Below are positions 50,111 through 58,610 of a stretch of 64,000 bases of DNA, one piece after another. How positions within the stretch are numbered: position 1 is the first letter of the stretch; each line of letters opens with the position of its first letter. The stretch comes from Ornithinimicrobium cerasi (GTDB lineage: Bacteria; Actinomycetota; Actinomycetes; Actinomycetales; Dermatophilaceae). Below the pieces are notes generated by a model. That model was not told the DNA's origin and did not search any database. It worked only from the letters and a program-made list of their open reading frames with translations. The position numbers and the translations under genes were made by a program. The DNA lies in the NCBI RefSeq assembly GCF_003702705.1, contig NZ_QZMN01000012.1, positions 1-64,000 of the forward strand, given 5' to 3'.

Positions 50111-50485
50111 TGCATGCCCCGGACCGACGGTAAAGCCCCCCGTCGTGGGCTGCGGCGTCGAGACAGGGGGAGTGAAGGAACCACACCCTCGGGATCTCCG
50201 CGGTCGTCTCTCGGGATGGCCCGGGTGGCCAGTAGGTCCTCGTGCAGCTGTATCCAGACGCGGTTGGCCGCGGCGACCACTGGTGAGCGGACCCACCCGT
50301 GGTCTCCCTGCCCGGCTCGGGCCAGGGCTGTGTCGATGCGTGGCTGCTGCACGCCGAACCGTGGGACCTCGGCGGCGAGCACCGTCATCACGTCCCCCGG
50401 ACCACTGCCGGGCATGACAACTTTCATGCCCCGGTGGTGATTCTGGGCACTACTGTCGCGGTGCGCGGAGGTCGAGCCTTGAGGT
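50111..50485. other. 375-bp region with a possible gene remnant and an operator
   Basis: On the minus strand an open frame (50427-50107, 106 codons) begins like a protein (VPRFGVQQPRIDTALARAG, VRSPVVAAANRVWIQLHEDLLA) and ends in Arg-rich noise. It may be the tail of a lost gene; I cannot name the family. The right end carries the inverted repeat and -10 of the ABC/two-component operon. Confidence 0.35.
50411..50456 (+). promoter_or_regulatory. Inverted repeat and -10 element upstream of the ABC-2/DesKR operon
   Basis: GGCATGA-CAACTT-TCATGCC (50411-50430) is a perfect 7-bp dyad with 6-nt spacer. TACTGT (50451-50456) about 20 bp later is a likely -10; no -35 consensus is seen, and the dyad takes its place. 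This is where a NarL/DesR-type activator would bind, so the response regulator encoded at the end of the operon is the candidate. Confidence 0.55.
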
Positions 50486-51439
50486 ATGACGACGACGAAG
50501 CTCAGACATCAGGACCTGCCCACCACCCAGGACACCACCGTGCTCGCCGAGCTCGTGGGGGCCTCGAAGCAGTACGGTCAGGGCGCGGCCACGGTACGGG
50601 CGGTCTGCGGACTGGACCTGCAGGTGCGTTCCGGGGAGCTCCTGGCCATCCTGGGACCCAACGGGGCCGGAAAGTCCACGGCCATCGGGATGCTCACCGG
50701 CCTGACGACGCCGTCGTCCGGTATGGCGCGGCTCTTCGGACGCGACCCCCGCGACCTGCGTGCCCGTCGCCGTCTCGGCGCGATGCTGCAGGCCTCGGGG
50801 GTACCGGACACGCTGCGCGTGCGGGAGCTGCTCGCCGGTTTCCGCGCCTACTACCCCGACCCCCTGCCCATCGCGCAGGTCATCAGCGCAGCGGGCCTTG
50901 AAGGGCTCGAGGACCGCATGTTCGGCGAGCTCTCCGGCGGCCAGCAGCGACGCGTGCTGTTCGGCATCACCCTGGCGGGCGACCCCGACCTGCTGATGTT
51001 CGACGAGCCGACCACCGGTCTGGACGCGGAGTCTCGGCGGGGCCTGTGGACCACGCTGCGCGAGCTGGCCCGGTCGGGGCGTGGCGTGGTGCTCACCACC
51101 CACTACCTCGAGGAGGCCGACGCCCTGGCCGACCGGATCGTGGTGATCGACCGCGGCGTGGCGATCGCCGAGGGCACGCCCGCCGAGATCAAGGCCCGCG
51201 TGCCTGGGCGACGGGTCCGCGCCCAGACCACGGTCAGCGTGACCGAGGCGGACCGGTGGCCCGGCGTGACCCGGGCATCACGCGAGGGTCCGTGGCTCGA
51301 CCTGCTCGTCGTATCGGCTGAGCCAGCGCTCCGCGCGCTGCTCCATCTCGATCCCCGGGCAGCTGACGTGACCGTGACCGAACCGAGCCTGGAGGAAGCC
51401 TTCCTCACCCTGACCAGCGACATGGAGGCAGCATCATGA
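50486..51439 (+). CDS. ABC-2 type exporter ATPase
   Basis: 317 residues. Walker A GPNGAGKST, Q-loop LGAMLQASGVP, signature LSGGQQRRVLFGITLA, Walker B LLMFDEPTTGLD, H-loop TTHYLEEAD, and the DrrA/CcmA-like C-terminal extension. ATG 50486 follows a GAGG. Works with the permease overlapped downstream; DesKR-linked exporters of this kind often respond to envelope stress or antibiotics. Confidence 0.92.
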   Translation: MTTTKLRHQDLPTTQDTTVLAELVGASKQYGQGAATVRAVCGLDLQVRSGELLAILGPNGAGKSTAIGMLTGLTTPSSGMARLFGRDPRDLRARRRLGAMLQASGVPDTLRVRELLAGFRAYYPDPLPIAQVISAAGLEGLEDRMFGELSGGQQRRVLFGITLAGDPDLLMFDEPTTGLDAESRRGLWTTLRELARSGRGVVLTTHYLEEADALADRIVVIDRGVAIAEGTPAEIKARVPGRRVRAQTTVSVTEADRWPGVTRASREGPWLDLLVVSAEPALRALLHLDPRAADVTVTEPSLEEAFLTLTSDMEAAS

Positions 51440-52248
51440 CTACCCGAACTGCGACACCCACGACGACCTCTGAAGCAGCGCCCAGGGTGAGTCAGAGGAG
51501 GATCTACGTCACCGAGGCCCGACACGAGTTCCTCAAGCTGATCCGCATTCCCATCTTCGCCGTCAGCACGATCGCCCTGCCGGTGATGTTCTACCTGCTC
51601 TTCGGCGTTGCGTTCGGCGGCAGTGAGGGCGGCGGGGTGGGCGCGACCACCTACATGCTGGCGACGTACGGCACGTTCGGCGTGATCGGCGCGGCCCTGT
51701 TCGGCTTCGGCGTCTCGGTCGCCGTCGAGCGGGGGCAGGGCTGGATGCGGCTCAAGCGCGTCTCGCCGATGCCCCCGCAGGCCTACTTCGTGGGCAAGGT
51801 GGCGATGAGCACGACGGTCTCGGCACTGATCATCGGGCTGCTGTTCGTCCTCGGTGCCAGCGTGGGTGCGGTGCGGCTGCCCGCCACGGAGTGGATGAGC
51901 CTCGGGCTGGTCCTGCTGCTCGGGGCGCTGCCGTTCTCGGCCATGGGCCTGGCCTTCGGCTACCTCGTCGGCCCGAACTCCGCACCAGCCATGCTGAACC
52001 TCATCTACCTGCCGATGGCGTTCGCGTCAGGGTTGTGGATCCCGATCCACCAGCTGCCCACCTTCGTGCAGGGGATCGCTCCGGCTCTCCCGCCGTACCA
52101 CTTCGCCCAGCTCGCCCTGAGCACGATCGGCGCCGCGGAGAGCGGATCATGGGCGCTGCACGTCGTGGTCCTGCTAGCGTTCACGGCGTTCTTCCTGGCC
52201 GTGGCCGCGTGGGGCTTCCGGCGCGACGAGGGTCGGACCTACGGATGA
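51436..52248 (+). CDS. ABC-2 type exporter permease
   Basis: 270 residues, six membrane helices (first at about 32-55, IFAVSTIALPVMFYLLFGVAFG; others through VVLLAFTAFFLAVAAWGF). Belongs to the ABC-2 membrane family. Cytoplasmic loop ERGQGWMRLKRVSPMPPQAYFVGK after helix 2 is typical. Overlaps the ATPase stop by 4 bp; followed 10 bp later by the sensor kinase. Confidence 0.88.
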   Translation: MTTRTATPTTTSEAAPRVSQRRIYVTEARHEFLKLIRIPIFAVSTIALPVMFYLLFGVAFGGSEGGGVGATTYMLATYGTFGVIGAALFGFGVSVAVERGQGWMRLKRVSPMPPQAYFVGKVAMSTTVSALIIGLLFVLGASVGAVRLPATEWMSLGLVLLLGALPFSAMGLAFGYLVGPNSAPAMLNLIYLPMAFASGLWIPIHQLPTFVQGIAPALPPYHFAQLALSTIGAAESGSWALHVVVLLAFTAFFLAVAAWGFRRDEGRTYG

Positions 52249-52258
52249 GGCGCACCTG

Positions 52259-53404
52259 ATGAGCCAGAGCCCGCCGCACCCCACCCGCTTCATGCGCTAC
52301 GTCTGGTTGGTCTACCTCGGCGCGCTGTTCTTCCAACCCGTGTTCGACACCTCGAGCGATGCGGGGGACTGGCTCGCAGTGGCGGTGCTCGTCGCGCTGT
52401 TCGTGCCGCTGTATGCCGCGACGTTCCGGGCCCGCGACGACCGGCAGACCCTCATCCTCCTCGCGGTCATCGGCGTCCTGGCCCTGGCGGGTTCGCTGGC
52501 CAACAGCGGGGCCAGCGTGTTCGCGATCTACGCGGCGGCCATCGCCGGTCGTCTGTACCCCACCCGCCGGGCCGTCACGGCGGTCGCCGCTCTCGTCGTT
52601 CTCGTCGCGGTGATGGTGCTGATCTCCCCGGTGCCGATGCCGTGGCGGCTGGCCGGGCCCACTCCCGCCCTGTTCTTCACCGCCGTCGTCGGCGCGACGA
52701 GCATCTTCGACGCTGAGCGGGAAAGGGCCAGCCAACGACTCCTGCGTGCCGACGAGGAGATCGAGCGTCTGGCGACGATCGCGGAACGGGAGCGGATCGC
52801 GCGGGACCTGCACGACCTGCTCGGGCACACCCTGTCGGTCATCGTGCTGAAGTCCGAGCTGGCCGCACGACTGGTGCGCACAGATCCGGATCGGGCAGTG
52901 GCCGAGGCCGACGACATCCAGCAGATCGGCCGCGAAGCCCTGGCGGAGGTGCGCACCGCGGTCGCCGGATACCGGGCCAGGGGTCTCTCCGCCGAGATCG
53001 ACGGGGCGCGGGTGGCCCTGGAGGCGGCAGGAGTCGACGTCCACGTCGACGTGGATGCCGACATGACCGCCCTGCGCCCCGAGCAGGAGTCCGCCCTGGC
53101 GATGGCGCTGCGCGAGGCCGTCACCAACGTGGTGCGCCACGCCCAGGCCCGGCGCGCCACCGTCAGCATCACCACGGTCGGGGCTCACGCGCGGCTCACG
53201 GTGAGTGACGACGGACGCGGCTCCTCGGGGCTGGCGGGATCGGGTCTCACCGGCATGCGCGAACGGATCGCTGGCCTCGGTGGCCACGTCCAGGTGCGCG
53301 AAGCGACACACCTCGACTCAGCGCACGGGACCGTGGTCGAGGTGACCGTGCCCCTGGTGCGGACGGCCCACGACGGACTCCGGTCACCGGAGGTGGGTGG
53401 GTGA
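52259..53404 (+). CDS. DesK/NarX-type sensor histidine kinase
   Basis: 381 residues. Four to five N-terminal helices (about 13-145) with little extracellular loop, so membrane-state or ligand-in-membrane sensing is likely. HisKA_3 box ERERIARDLHDLLGHTLSVI with the phospho-acceptor His, then HATPase (REAVTNVVRHAQARRATVSI, SDDGRG, GLTGMRERI). Its stop overlaps the response regulator start. Expected to sense conditions handled by the ABC-2 exporter. Confidence 0.92.
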   Translation: MSQSPPHPTRFMRYVWLVYLGALFFQPVFDTSSDAGDWLAVAVLVALFVPLYAATFRARDDRQTLILLAVIGVLALAGSLANSGASVFAIYAAAIAGRLYPTRRAVTAVAALVVLVAVMVLISPVPMPWRLAGPTPALFFTAVVGATSIFDAERERASQRLLRADEEIERLATIAERERIARDLHDLLGHTLSVIVLKSELAARLVRTDPDRAVAEADDIQQIGREALAEVRTAVAGYRARGLSAEIDGARVALEAAGVDVHVDVDADMTALRPEQESALAMALREAVTNVVRHAQARRATVSITTVGAHARLTVSDDGRGSSGLAGSGLTGMRERIAGLGGHVQVREATHLDSAHGTVVEVTVPLVRTAHDGLRSPEVGG

Positions 53405-54009
53405 TGACGATCACCGTCGTCCTGGCCGAGGATCAGCTCATGGTTCTCGGTGCCCTGAGCACCCTGCTGGAGCTCGAGGTCGACATCACCGTGGTGGGCA
53501 CCGCCGCCGACGGTGAGGAGGCCATGCGCCTGGTCGAGACACTGCACCCCGACGTCCTGCTGACGGACATCGAGATGCCCAGGATGTCCGGGCTGGAGGT
53601 GGCCGCCGAGGTCCAGCGTCGAGGCCTGCCGACCCGGGTGGTCATCCTGACCACGTTCGCTCGGAGCGGGTACCTGCGGCGGGCGCTGGATGCCGGTGCT
53701 GTCGGCTACCTCCTCAAGGATGCGCCCGCCAGCGCCCTCGCCCAGGCCGTCCGCGACGTACACGGAGGAGGTCGCACCATCGACCCCCAGCTCGCCGCCG
53801 ACGCTTGGGGCGAGCCGGACCCACTGACCGACCGGGAGCGCCAGGTCCTGCGTCTGGCCGGTGAGGGACTGGCCAACGGCGAGATCGCCGGACAGCTGCA
53901 TCTGTCCGAGGGCACGGTGCGCAACTACCTGTCCGAGGCGATGCGCAAGCTCGGCGCCTCGAACCGGGTCGCGGCGGCCCGGCTGGCGCGGGACCGGGGA
54001 TGGCTGTGA
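53401..54009 (+). CDS. NarL/DesR-type response regulator
   Basis: 202 residues. Receiver domain with VVLAEDQLMV, phospho-acceptor Asp in DVLLTDIEMP, and Lys in YLLKDAP; C-terminal LuxR helix-turn-helix DPLTDRERQVLRLAGEGLANGEIAGQLHLSEGTVRNYLSEAMRKLGASNR. GTG 53401 and ATG 53404 are both possible starts. Probably binds the dyad at 50411-50430 to activate its own operon. Confidence 0.93.
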   Translation: MMTITVVLAEDQLMVLGALSTLLELEVDITVVGTAADGEEAMRLVETLHPDVLLTDIEMPRMSGLEVAAEVQRRGLPTRVVILTTFARSGYLRRALDAGAVGYLLKDAPASALAQAVRDVHGGGRTIDPQLAADAWGEPDPLTDRERQVLRLAGEGLANGEIAGQLHLSEGTVRNYLSEAMRKLGASNRVAAARLARDRGWL

Positions 54010-54010
54010 C

Positions 54011-54032
54011 CGCCACCACGGAATGGGTGGCG
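54011..54032 (+). terminator. Possible terminator of the ABC-2/DesKR operon
   Basis: CGCCACC (54011-54017), 8-nt loop, GGTGGCG (54026-54032), starting just after the response regulator stop. No T tract. Weak candidate between convergent genes. Confidence 0.4.
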
Positions 54033-54107
54033 TGACGCATCGCCATCGGACTCGAGAGCGTCGGCATCGCCATCGCAGGACGAGGTCGCCCCCGCGACGT
54101 TCGGCCC

Positions 54108-55157
54108 CTACGAATAGTCAGCCGTCACCTGTCGCGTCGTCGAGTCGATCGTCATGGTCCCGCCGTGGGGCAGGATCCACTGTGGTCGGGTGTGACCGAA
54201 GGGGATCCCGACGCACACGACCGCGTCCGGGTTGTACCGACCGATGACCTCGATCACGGTCTCGCACTGCTCGGTGCGCCGGCGGCTGCGCTCCGCCAGG
54301 TCTGGTCGGTCCTCGAAGGTCGACACCGGCGGTCGGGCCACGAGGACGGCGTCGACAGCCGCCAGCAGGCCACGCTCTCCCATGGAACGCAGGATCCACC
54401 GCACTTCCCGTGCCGACGGCAGTTCTTCCGAGGTCTCCACGAGCAGGATGCCCCCGTCGAGGACGTCGGGATCCTGGGGAAAGCGGCCTGCGGTGAGGAT
54501 CCACTGCAGCACCTCCAGGCAGCCGCCCCAGGTCGGACCGGTCACGACCCGGGCCGGGCCGGCCCACACCCAGTCCTTGGTCGGCTCGCGGTCACCGAAC
54601 TCCCGCAGGGCACCCCGGTCGTTCCAGTGACGGCCGAAGTCCTCCGACTCGCCCGGGTCCGTGATCTCCAGCGTCTCTCCCGTCACCAGCGCGGCCAGCA
54701 GCGACCGCGCATGGATGTCGTCGACATCCGGCCCCGGACCCAGGTGCACCTGTGAGGAGCCACCGTGAAAGCTTGCGACACCGTGCGTCCACAGCCAGGT
54801 GTGCACGTTCGTGTTGTCGCTCGTCCCGAGGAAGGGCTTGGGGTCTGATCTGACCAGATGAGGGTCCAGGTGCGGTATGACGGTGATCAGGTCCTCGCCC
54901 CCGACCGTCGTGAGGACGGCCCTGATGGCCGGGTCGGCGAAAGCCTCGTTCAGGTCGCGGGCACGCTCTTTCGCGCTGGCGCCCAGCTGCCGGGTGGTGG
55001 GGTACTCGACCGGGACAAGCCCGGTCACCCGCTCCAGTCGCGCCATTGCTTGATCGTGGACCTCAGGAGCAACAGCCGGCGCAGCGAACGAGGAGGACAG
55101 CACGGCAATGCGATCGCCAGCCCTGGCCTTCGGAGGTCGAACCAGGTCAACGGCCAT
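54108..55157 (-). CDS. S66-family peptidase (LD-carboxypeptidase / MccF-like)
   Basis: 349 residues. RPPKARAGDRIAVLSSSF at the N-terminus, and nucleophile Ser in LGTSDNTNVHTWLWTHG (about 112), with downstream Glu and His (GPTWGGCLEVLQWIL; GIPFGHTRPQ) forming the S66 Ser-Glu-His triad. Either a peptidoglycan LD-carboxypeptidase or a MccF-type enzyme that inactivates microcin C-like antibiotics; the SDNT loop and cytosolic character favour the MccF side. ATG 55157 is preferred to an upstream TTG. Confidence 0.87.
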   Translation of the reverse strand: MAVDLVRPPKARAGDRIAVLSSSFAAPAVAPEVHDQAMARLERVTGLVPVEYPTTRQLGASAKERARDLNEAFADPAIRAVLTTVGGEDLITVIPHLDPHLVRSDPKPFLGTSDNTNVHTWLWTHGVASFHGGSSQVHLGPGPDVDDIHARSLLAALVTGETLEITDPGESEDFGRHWNDRGALREFGDREPTKDWVWAGPARVVTGPTWGGCLEVLQWILTAGRFPQDPDVLDGGILLVETSEELPSAREVRWILRSMGERGLLAAVDAVLVARPPVSTFEDRPDLAERSRRRTEQCETVIEVIGRYNPDAVVCVGIPFGHTRPQWILPHGGTMTIDSTTRQVTADYS

Positions 55158-55217
55158 GCCGCTATGGAAGCACAACCCCGAAAGGCACGATCTCGGGGAG
55201 AACGCCGCCGACAGTCG

Positions 55218-55565
55218 TCACCCTTCCGCAGTGGCGACCGCTTCCGCGATCTCGACCTGGCGCCTGAGGAAGGTGCGTTCGTCCAGCTTCTTGCGTCGCA
55301 TCCACACCGTGACTTCGGCGTTGCACTTGCTGGCATTGCAGGGGCCGCACGCGGGTACGACGTTCGTGAAGGTGTAACGCCCTCCCCGGGAGACGGGCAG
55401 CATGCAGTCCTTCTGCAGCTGGCGATCCATCACCCCGCAGTAGGCGCAGCCGCCCCAGGCACCCACCAGCGCAGCCCACTGCACGTCCGTCAGGTCGTGC
55501 ACCACCTGAGCCATGCGCCGTTTGCGACGGCGTGCGTAGATCGCCGCTCGGCCACGCGATGCCAC
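55218..55565 (-). CDS. HNH-type endonuclease-like protein
   Basis: 115 residues from GTG 55565. GGCAYC and ACGPC form the two zinc-binding CXXC pairs; between them DCMLPVSRGGRYTFTNVVPACGPCNASK is the beta-beta-alpha HNH core with the Asn and final N/K. Where most HNH proteins have DH, this one has DC, so nuclease activity is not certain; the substitution may be a subfamily trait. Basic N-terminus (RAAIYARRRKRRMAQ) suits DNA binding. Isolated gene. Confidence 0.75.
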   Translation of the reverse strand: MASRGRAAIYARRRKRRMAQVVHDLTDVQWAALVGAWGGCAYCGVMDRQLQKDCMLPVSRGGRYTFTNVVPACGPCNASKCNAEVTVWMRRKKLDERTFLRRQVEIAEAVATAEG

Positions 55566-55615
55566 GGTCCGAGGGTACCTCCGACGCTGCAGCGGACGGT
55601 GGCGGGTCAGAGGGC

Positions 55616-55935
55616 GTCGACCATGCCTTCGCACAGCGCCACAGTGTCGGCTTCGGAGCTGAGATCATGGGCGCCAACACGTCCGGCCGCCGGGGTGGCA
55701 GGACGACCCGGACTGGAGGGGTCGGTGGGGACCGAATCCACCGTTCCACACACCGACCGTCGTGCTCACCCACCACCCGCGGCCCCCGATGGAGATGGAG
55801 GGCGGCACGACGTTCCACTTTCTCGAGGCCACCCCGGCCGACGCACTCGCGACGGCTCGCGCAGCCGCCGGTGGCCAGGACGTCCGCATCGGCGGCCGCG
55901 TCACCTTCACGCGAAGGGCCGTCTCGTCGACCTGA
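55616..55935 (+). pseudogene. RibD C-terminal/dihydrofolate-reductase-family remnant
   Basis: Starting near 55616 one frame encodes DHAFAQRHSVGFGAEIMGANTSGRR. A base is missing near 55692-55695, after which the next frame gives WQDDPDW, NPPFHTPTVVLTHHPRPPMEMEGG and TTFHFLEATPADALATARAA, the hallmark middle of this reductase family. After DVRIGG at about 55895 the sequence jumps to the family C-terminus RVTFTR, so about 60 residues are deleted, and ends at TGA 55933. The N-terminal third is also missing. A clear decayed gene. Confidence 0.75.
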
Positions 55936-55951
55936 CACGGTGGTCGCTGGG

Positions 55952-56308
55952 TCAGGGTGTTGCGTCCGCCCGTGCCGCCCGTGCCAGGCTCTCGATGAGC
56001 GCGTCCGGGATCGGTCTGCGCGGGGAGAAGGTGATGCCGGTCTTGGTCGCCCTGAGGCCGGCGGCGGCGATGTCCTCTGCATGCTCGCTGATGGCGCCCG
56101 GTAGGACGTACAGCCCGCACTGCTTGCTGAACGCCGCATAGCTCGCCACGACCGAACCGCCGATCCTGAAACCGGGCATGTTGTAGGCCACGACCTCCTC
56201 CGCCTCCGGCAGGGCGCGGGCCAGTGTCTGCCGCAGGCGTCGCAACAAGGGTTGGAAGGGCACCGGCGCCGCGGCGATGTAGGCGTCGTGGTCGACGATC
56301 GTCGTCAT
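55952..56308 (-). CDS. DUF1801/YdhG-family protein
   Basis: 118 residues. YIAAAPVPFQPLLRRLRQTLARALPEAEEVVAYNMPGFRIGG and the KTGITFSPRRPIPDALIESLARA end match the YdhG/DUF1801 (iron-chaperone frataxin-like fold) family. Function in actinobacteria unproven. GGAG lies seven bases before ATG 56308. Confidence 0.83.
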   Translation of the reverse strand: MTTIVDHDAYIAAAPVPFQPLLRRLRQTLARALPEAEEVVAYNMPGFRIGGSVVASYAAFSKQCGLYVLPGAISEHAEDIAAAGLRATKTGITFSPRRPIPDALIESLARAARADATP

Positions 56309-56437
56309 GGCTGCGCTCCTGCAGGGTGTGGGCCGTCTCGATCTCTTCTGCCGATTCTGTACCCGGTCCGGCCCCCCTGCGGCGTTGAGGACGTCGACGC
56401 TCGTCAGGCACGCCGCATCCAGGGGAGGATGTGTCCT

Positions 56438-56950
56438 TCATTCTCCGGTCTGGCCGTGGATCCGTTCCCGGATCAGGTCAGCGTGACCGTTGTGCCGGGC
56501 GTACTCGCCGATGAGCTTGGCGAGGTTCCACCGGACGCTGAAGCCGTTGCCGTCGCACACCTCGTCCAGGGTCGGGTGCGAGCTCAGCGCGTCGTCGGTC
56601 CTGCGCATCTCCGACCGCCACCCCCGCATCGACTCCGCGACCATCGTGACGTCGCAGTCGATGTCGTCCTCGGCGTCGTCCGTGTCACTGCCCCACACCC
56701 ACTCCAGCTCCGACCTGGGTCCGAGCGCCCACACCCCGTAGGCGCGCTCCATCTCAGCCAGGTGACGCACGAGGCCGAGCAGCGAGAGGGCCGACGGCGT
56801 GACCGCTCGCTCTACCGGTTGGTCGTCGGTGAGGCCCTCGGACTTCGCCGCGAGGGCATCGCGGTGGAAGGCTAGCCAGCCGGTGAGTATGCCGCGCTCG
56901 TCACCGTCCGGGGGCTGCTGAGCCCGATCTGCTGCACCCATGACCTCCAC
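56438..56950 (-). CDS. DinB-family (DUF664) protein
   Basis: 170 residues. GWLAFHRDALAAKSEGLTDDQ, SLLGLVRHLAEMERAYGVW and LIGEYARHNGHADLIRERI are the DinB/DUF664 helices with three potential metal-binding His. Second DinB protein of this region but not a close copy of the one at 48464-48970. GTG 56950 has GGAGGA six bases upstream; ATG 56941 is an alternative. A 12-bp direct duplication (ATACCCGTCGTC, 56968-56991) lies upstream. Confidence 0.85.
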   Translation of the reverse strand: MEVMGAADRAQQPPDGDERGILTGWLAFHRDALAAKSEGLTDDQPVERAVTPSALSLLGLVRHLAEMERAYGVWALGPRSELEWVWGSDTDDAEDDIDCDVTMVAESMRGWRSEMRRTDDALSSHPTLDEVCDGNGFSVRWNLAKLIGEYARHNGHADLIRERIHGQTGE

Positions 56951-57003
56951 TCTCTTCCTCCGACCGTATACCCGTCGTCATACCCGTCGTCATGGGACCC
57001 GGC

Positions 57004-57771
57004 TCAGGTGACCTTGCGGCGGTAGACGAGGGACGCGAGGGCGTAGGCCAGCACGAGGATGGCGCCCAGCCAGAAGAGGCTGACCCAGATCTGATCGTCC
57101 AGAGGATCCTGGGCAAGCAGCGCCCGGAGGGTGTCCACGATGGAGGTGACCGGCTGGTTCCGGGCGAACCATGCCACCGGGCCGGGCATCGAGTCGGTGG
57201 GGACGAAGGCCGAGCTGATGAAGGGCAGGAAGATGAGGGGGTAGCTGAAGGCGCTCGCGCCGTCGACGCTCCTGGCCGAGAGCCCGGCGATCACCGCGAC
57301 CCACGTGAGGGCCAGGGTGAAGAGGACCAGGATGCCGACGACGCCGAGCCAGGCGACCACGGAGGCCCCGCTGCGGAAGCCCATGAGCAGCGCGACGGCG
57401 ATGACCAGGGCGACAGAGACGAGGTTGGCGGCCAGCGAGGTGAGGACGTGGGCCCAGAGCACGCTCGAGCGCGCGATCGGCATCGACCGGAACCGCTCGA
57501 AGATGCCGCTCTGCAGGTCCAGGAACAGCCGGTAGGCGGTGTAGGCGATGCCGGAGGCGATCGTGATGGGCAGGATGCCCGGGAGCATGTAGTTCACGTA
57601 GGGCTCGTCCGACCCGATGCTGATCGCGCCGCCCAGCACGTACACGAACAGGAGGAGGAGCACGATCGGCGTGACGGCCGTGGTGATGACGGTGTCGGGG
57701 CTGCGCAGGATGTGCCGCAGCGACCGGCCGGTCAGGACGCCGGTGTCCCTCAGCATCCGGGTCGTGGTCAT
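57004..57771 (-). CDS. DrrB-like ABC-2 permease of the PadR operon
   Basis: 255 residues with six helices; VITTAVTPIVLLLLFVYVLGG, LPGILPITIASGIAYTAYRLFLDLQSGIFERFRSMPIARS and the GWFARNQPVTSIVDTLRALL-type segment (here PVAWFARNQPVTSIVDTLRALL) are typical of daunorubicin-type DrrB exporters. The start overlaps the ATPase stop by 4 bp. Its partner ATPase is frameshifted, so export may be lost. Confidence 0.9.
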   Translation of the reverse strand: MTTTRMLRDTGVLTGRSLRHILRSPDTVITTAVTPIVLLLLFVYVLGGAISIGSDEPYVNYMLPGILPITIASGIAYTAYRLFLDLQSGIFERFRSMPIARSSVLWAHVLTSLAANLVSVALVIAVALLMGFRSGASVVAWLGVVGILVLFTLALTWVAVIAGLSARSVDGASAFSYPLIFLPFISSAFVPTDSMPGPVAWFARNQPVTSIVDTLRALLAQDPLDDQIWVSLFWLGAILVLAYALASLVYRRKVT

Positions 57772-58603
57772 GGGGTGTCCTGGTGAGTGTGGGCAGCGGG
57801 TTCAGCCGCGGTGCCGGAGGTGGCGGTCTGGCCGACGAGGCTGAGGAAGACGTCCTCCAGGGAGGGTTGCTTTCGCACATACGCGACCTTCGCCGGCGGG
57901 AGGAGCTGTTTGAGCTCCTCGAGAGTGCCGTCCTGGACGATCGTGCCCTCGTGCAGGACGGCGATGCGATCGGCCAGGTGCTCCGCCTCCTCGAGGTGCT
58001 GGGTGGTGAGCAGCACCGTGGTCCCGGTTCTCGACATCTCCTTGACCGTGCGCCACACCTCGAGGGGGGCCTGGGGGTCCAGTCCTGTCGTCGGTTCGTC
58101 GAGGACGACGACCGGGGGCGAGCCGATGAGGCTCATGGCGATGTCCAGCCGTCGGCGCATGCCACCTGAGTAGGTCGACACCGGGCGCCGGCCAGCCTCG
58201 GTGAGCGAGAACCGCCCCAGGAGGTCGTCGGCGATCGCGCCGGGTCGCTCCAGGTGGCGGAGCCTGGCGATGAGCACCAGGTTCTCCCGGTGAGCACGTC
58301 GTCGACGGCGGCGAACTGGCCGGTCAGGCTGATCGACTCGCGCACGTCGGCGGCATGGGCGGCGACATCGAACCCGTTCACCACGACAGTGCCCGCGTCC
58401 GCCCTCAGAAGCGTCGAGAGGATCCGCACGACGGTGGTCTTGCCCGCACCGTTCGAGCCGAGGAGAGCGAAGATCGTGCCCGCCTGCACCTCGAAGTCGA
58501 CACCCGTCAGCACCTGCACCGACCTGAAGGACTTCCGGAGTCCTCGGACCCGGATCGGCACCCGGTGTGCCGGGTCGGTGGTCGCCTGCGTCGTCGCGCT
58601 CAT
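57768..58603 (-). pseudogene. DrrA-like ABC exporter ATPase, frameshifted
   Basis: From ATG 58603 the frame encodes Walker A LLGSNGAGKTT and LTGQFAAVDDVLTGR, then is lost near 58285-58290 where one base seems missing in an ACCGGGAGAACC context. The next frame continues exactly with NLVLIARLRHLERP-like sequence, signature TYSGGMRRRLDIAMSLIG, Walker B VVVLDEPTTGLD, and TTQHLEEAEHLADRI to the stop at 57768. All ATPase motifs are present in two pieces. A single indel could be a sequencing error, but neighbouring decay makes a real mutation credible. Confidence 0.8.
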
Positions 58604-58610
58604 GGCAGGC

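Noticed and set aside
55176..55198. CCCCGA...TCGGGG hairpin between the HNH and S66 genes
   Set aside because: Six-base stem with 11-nt loop and no T tract; too weak to call as terminator.
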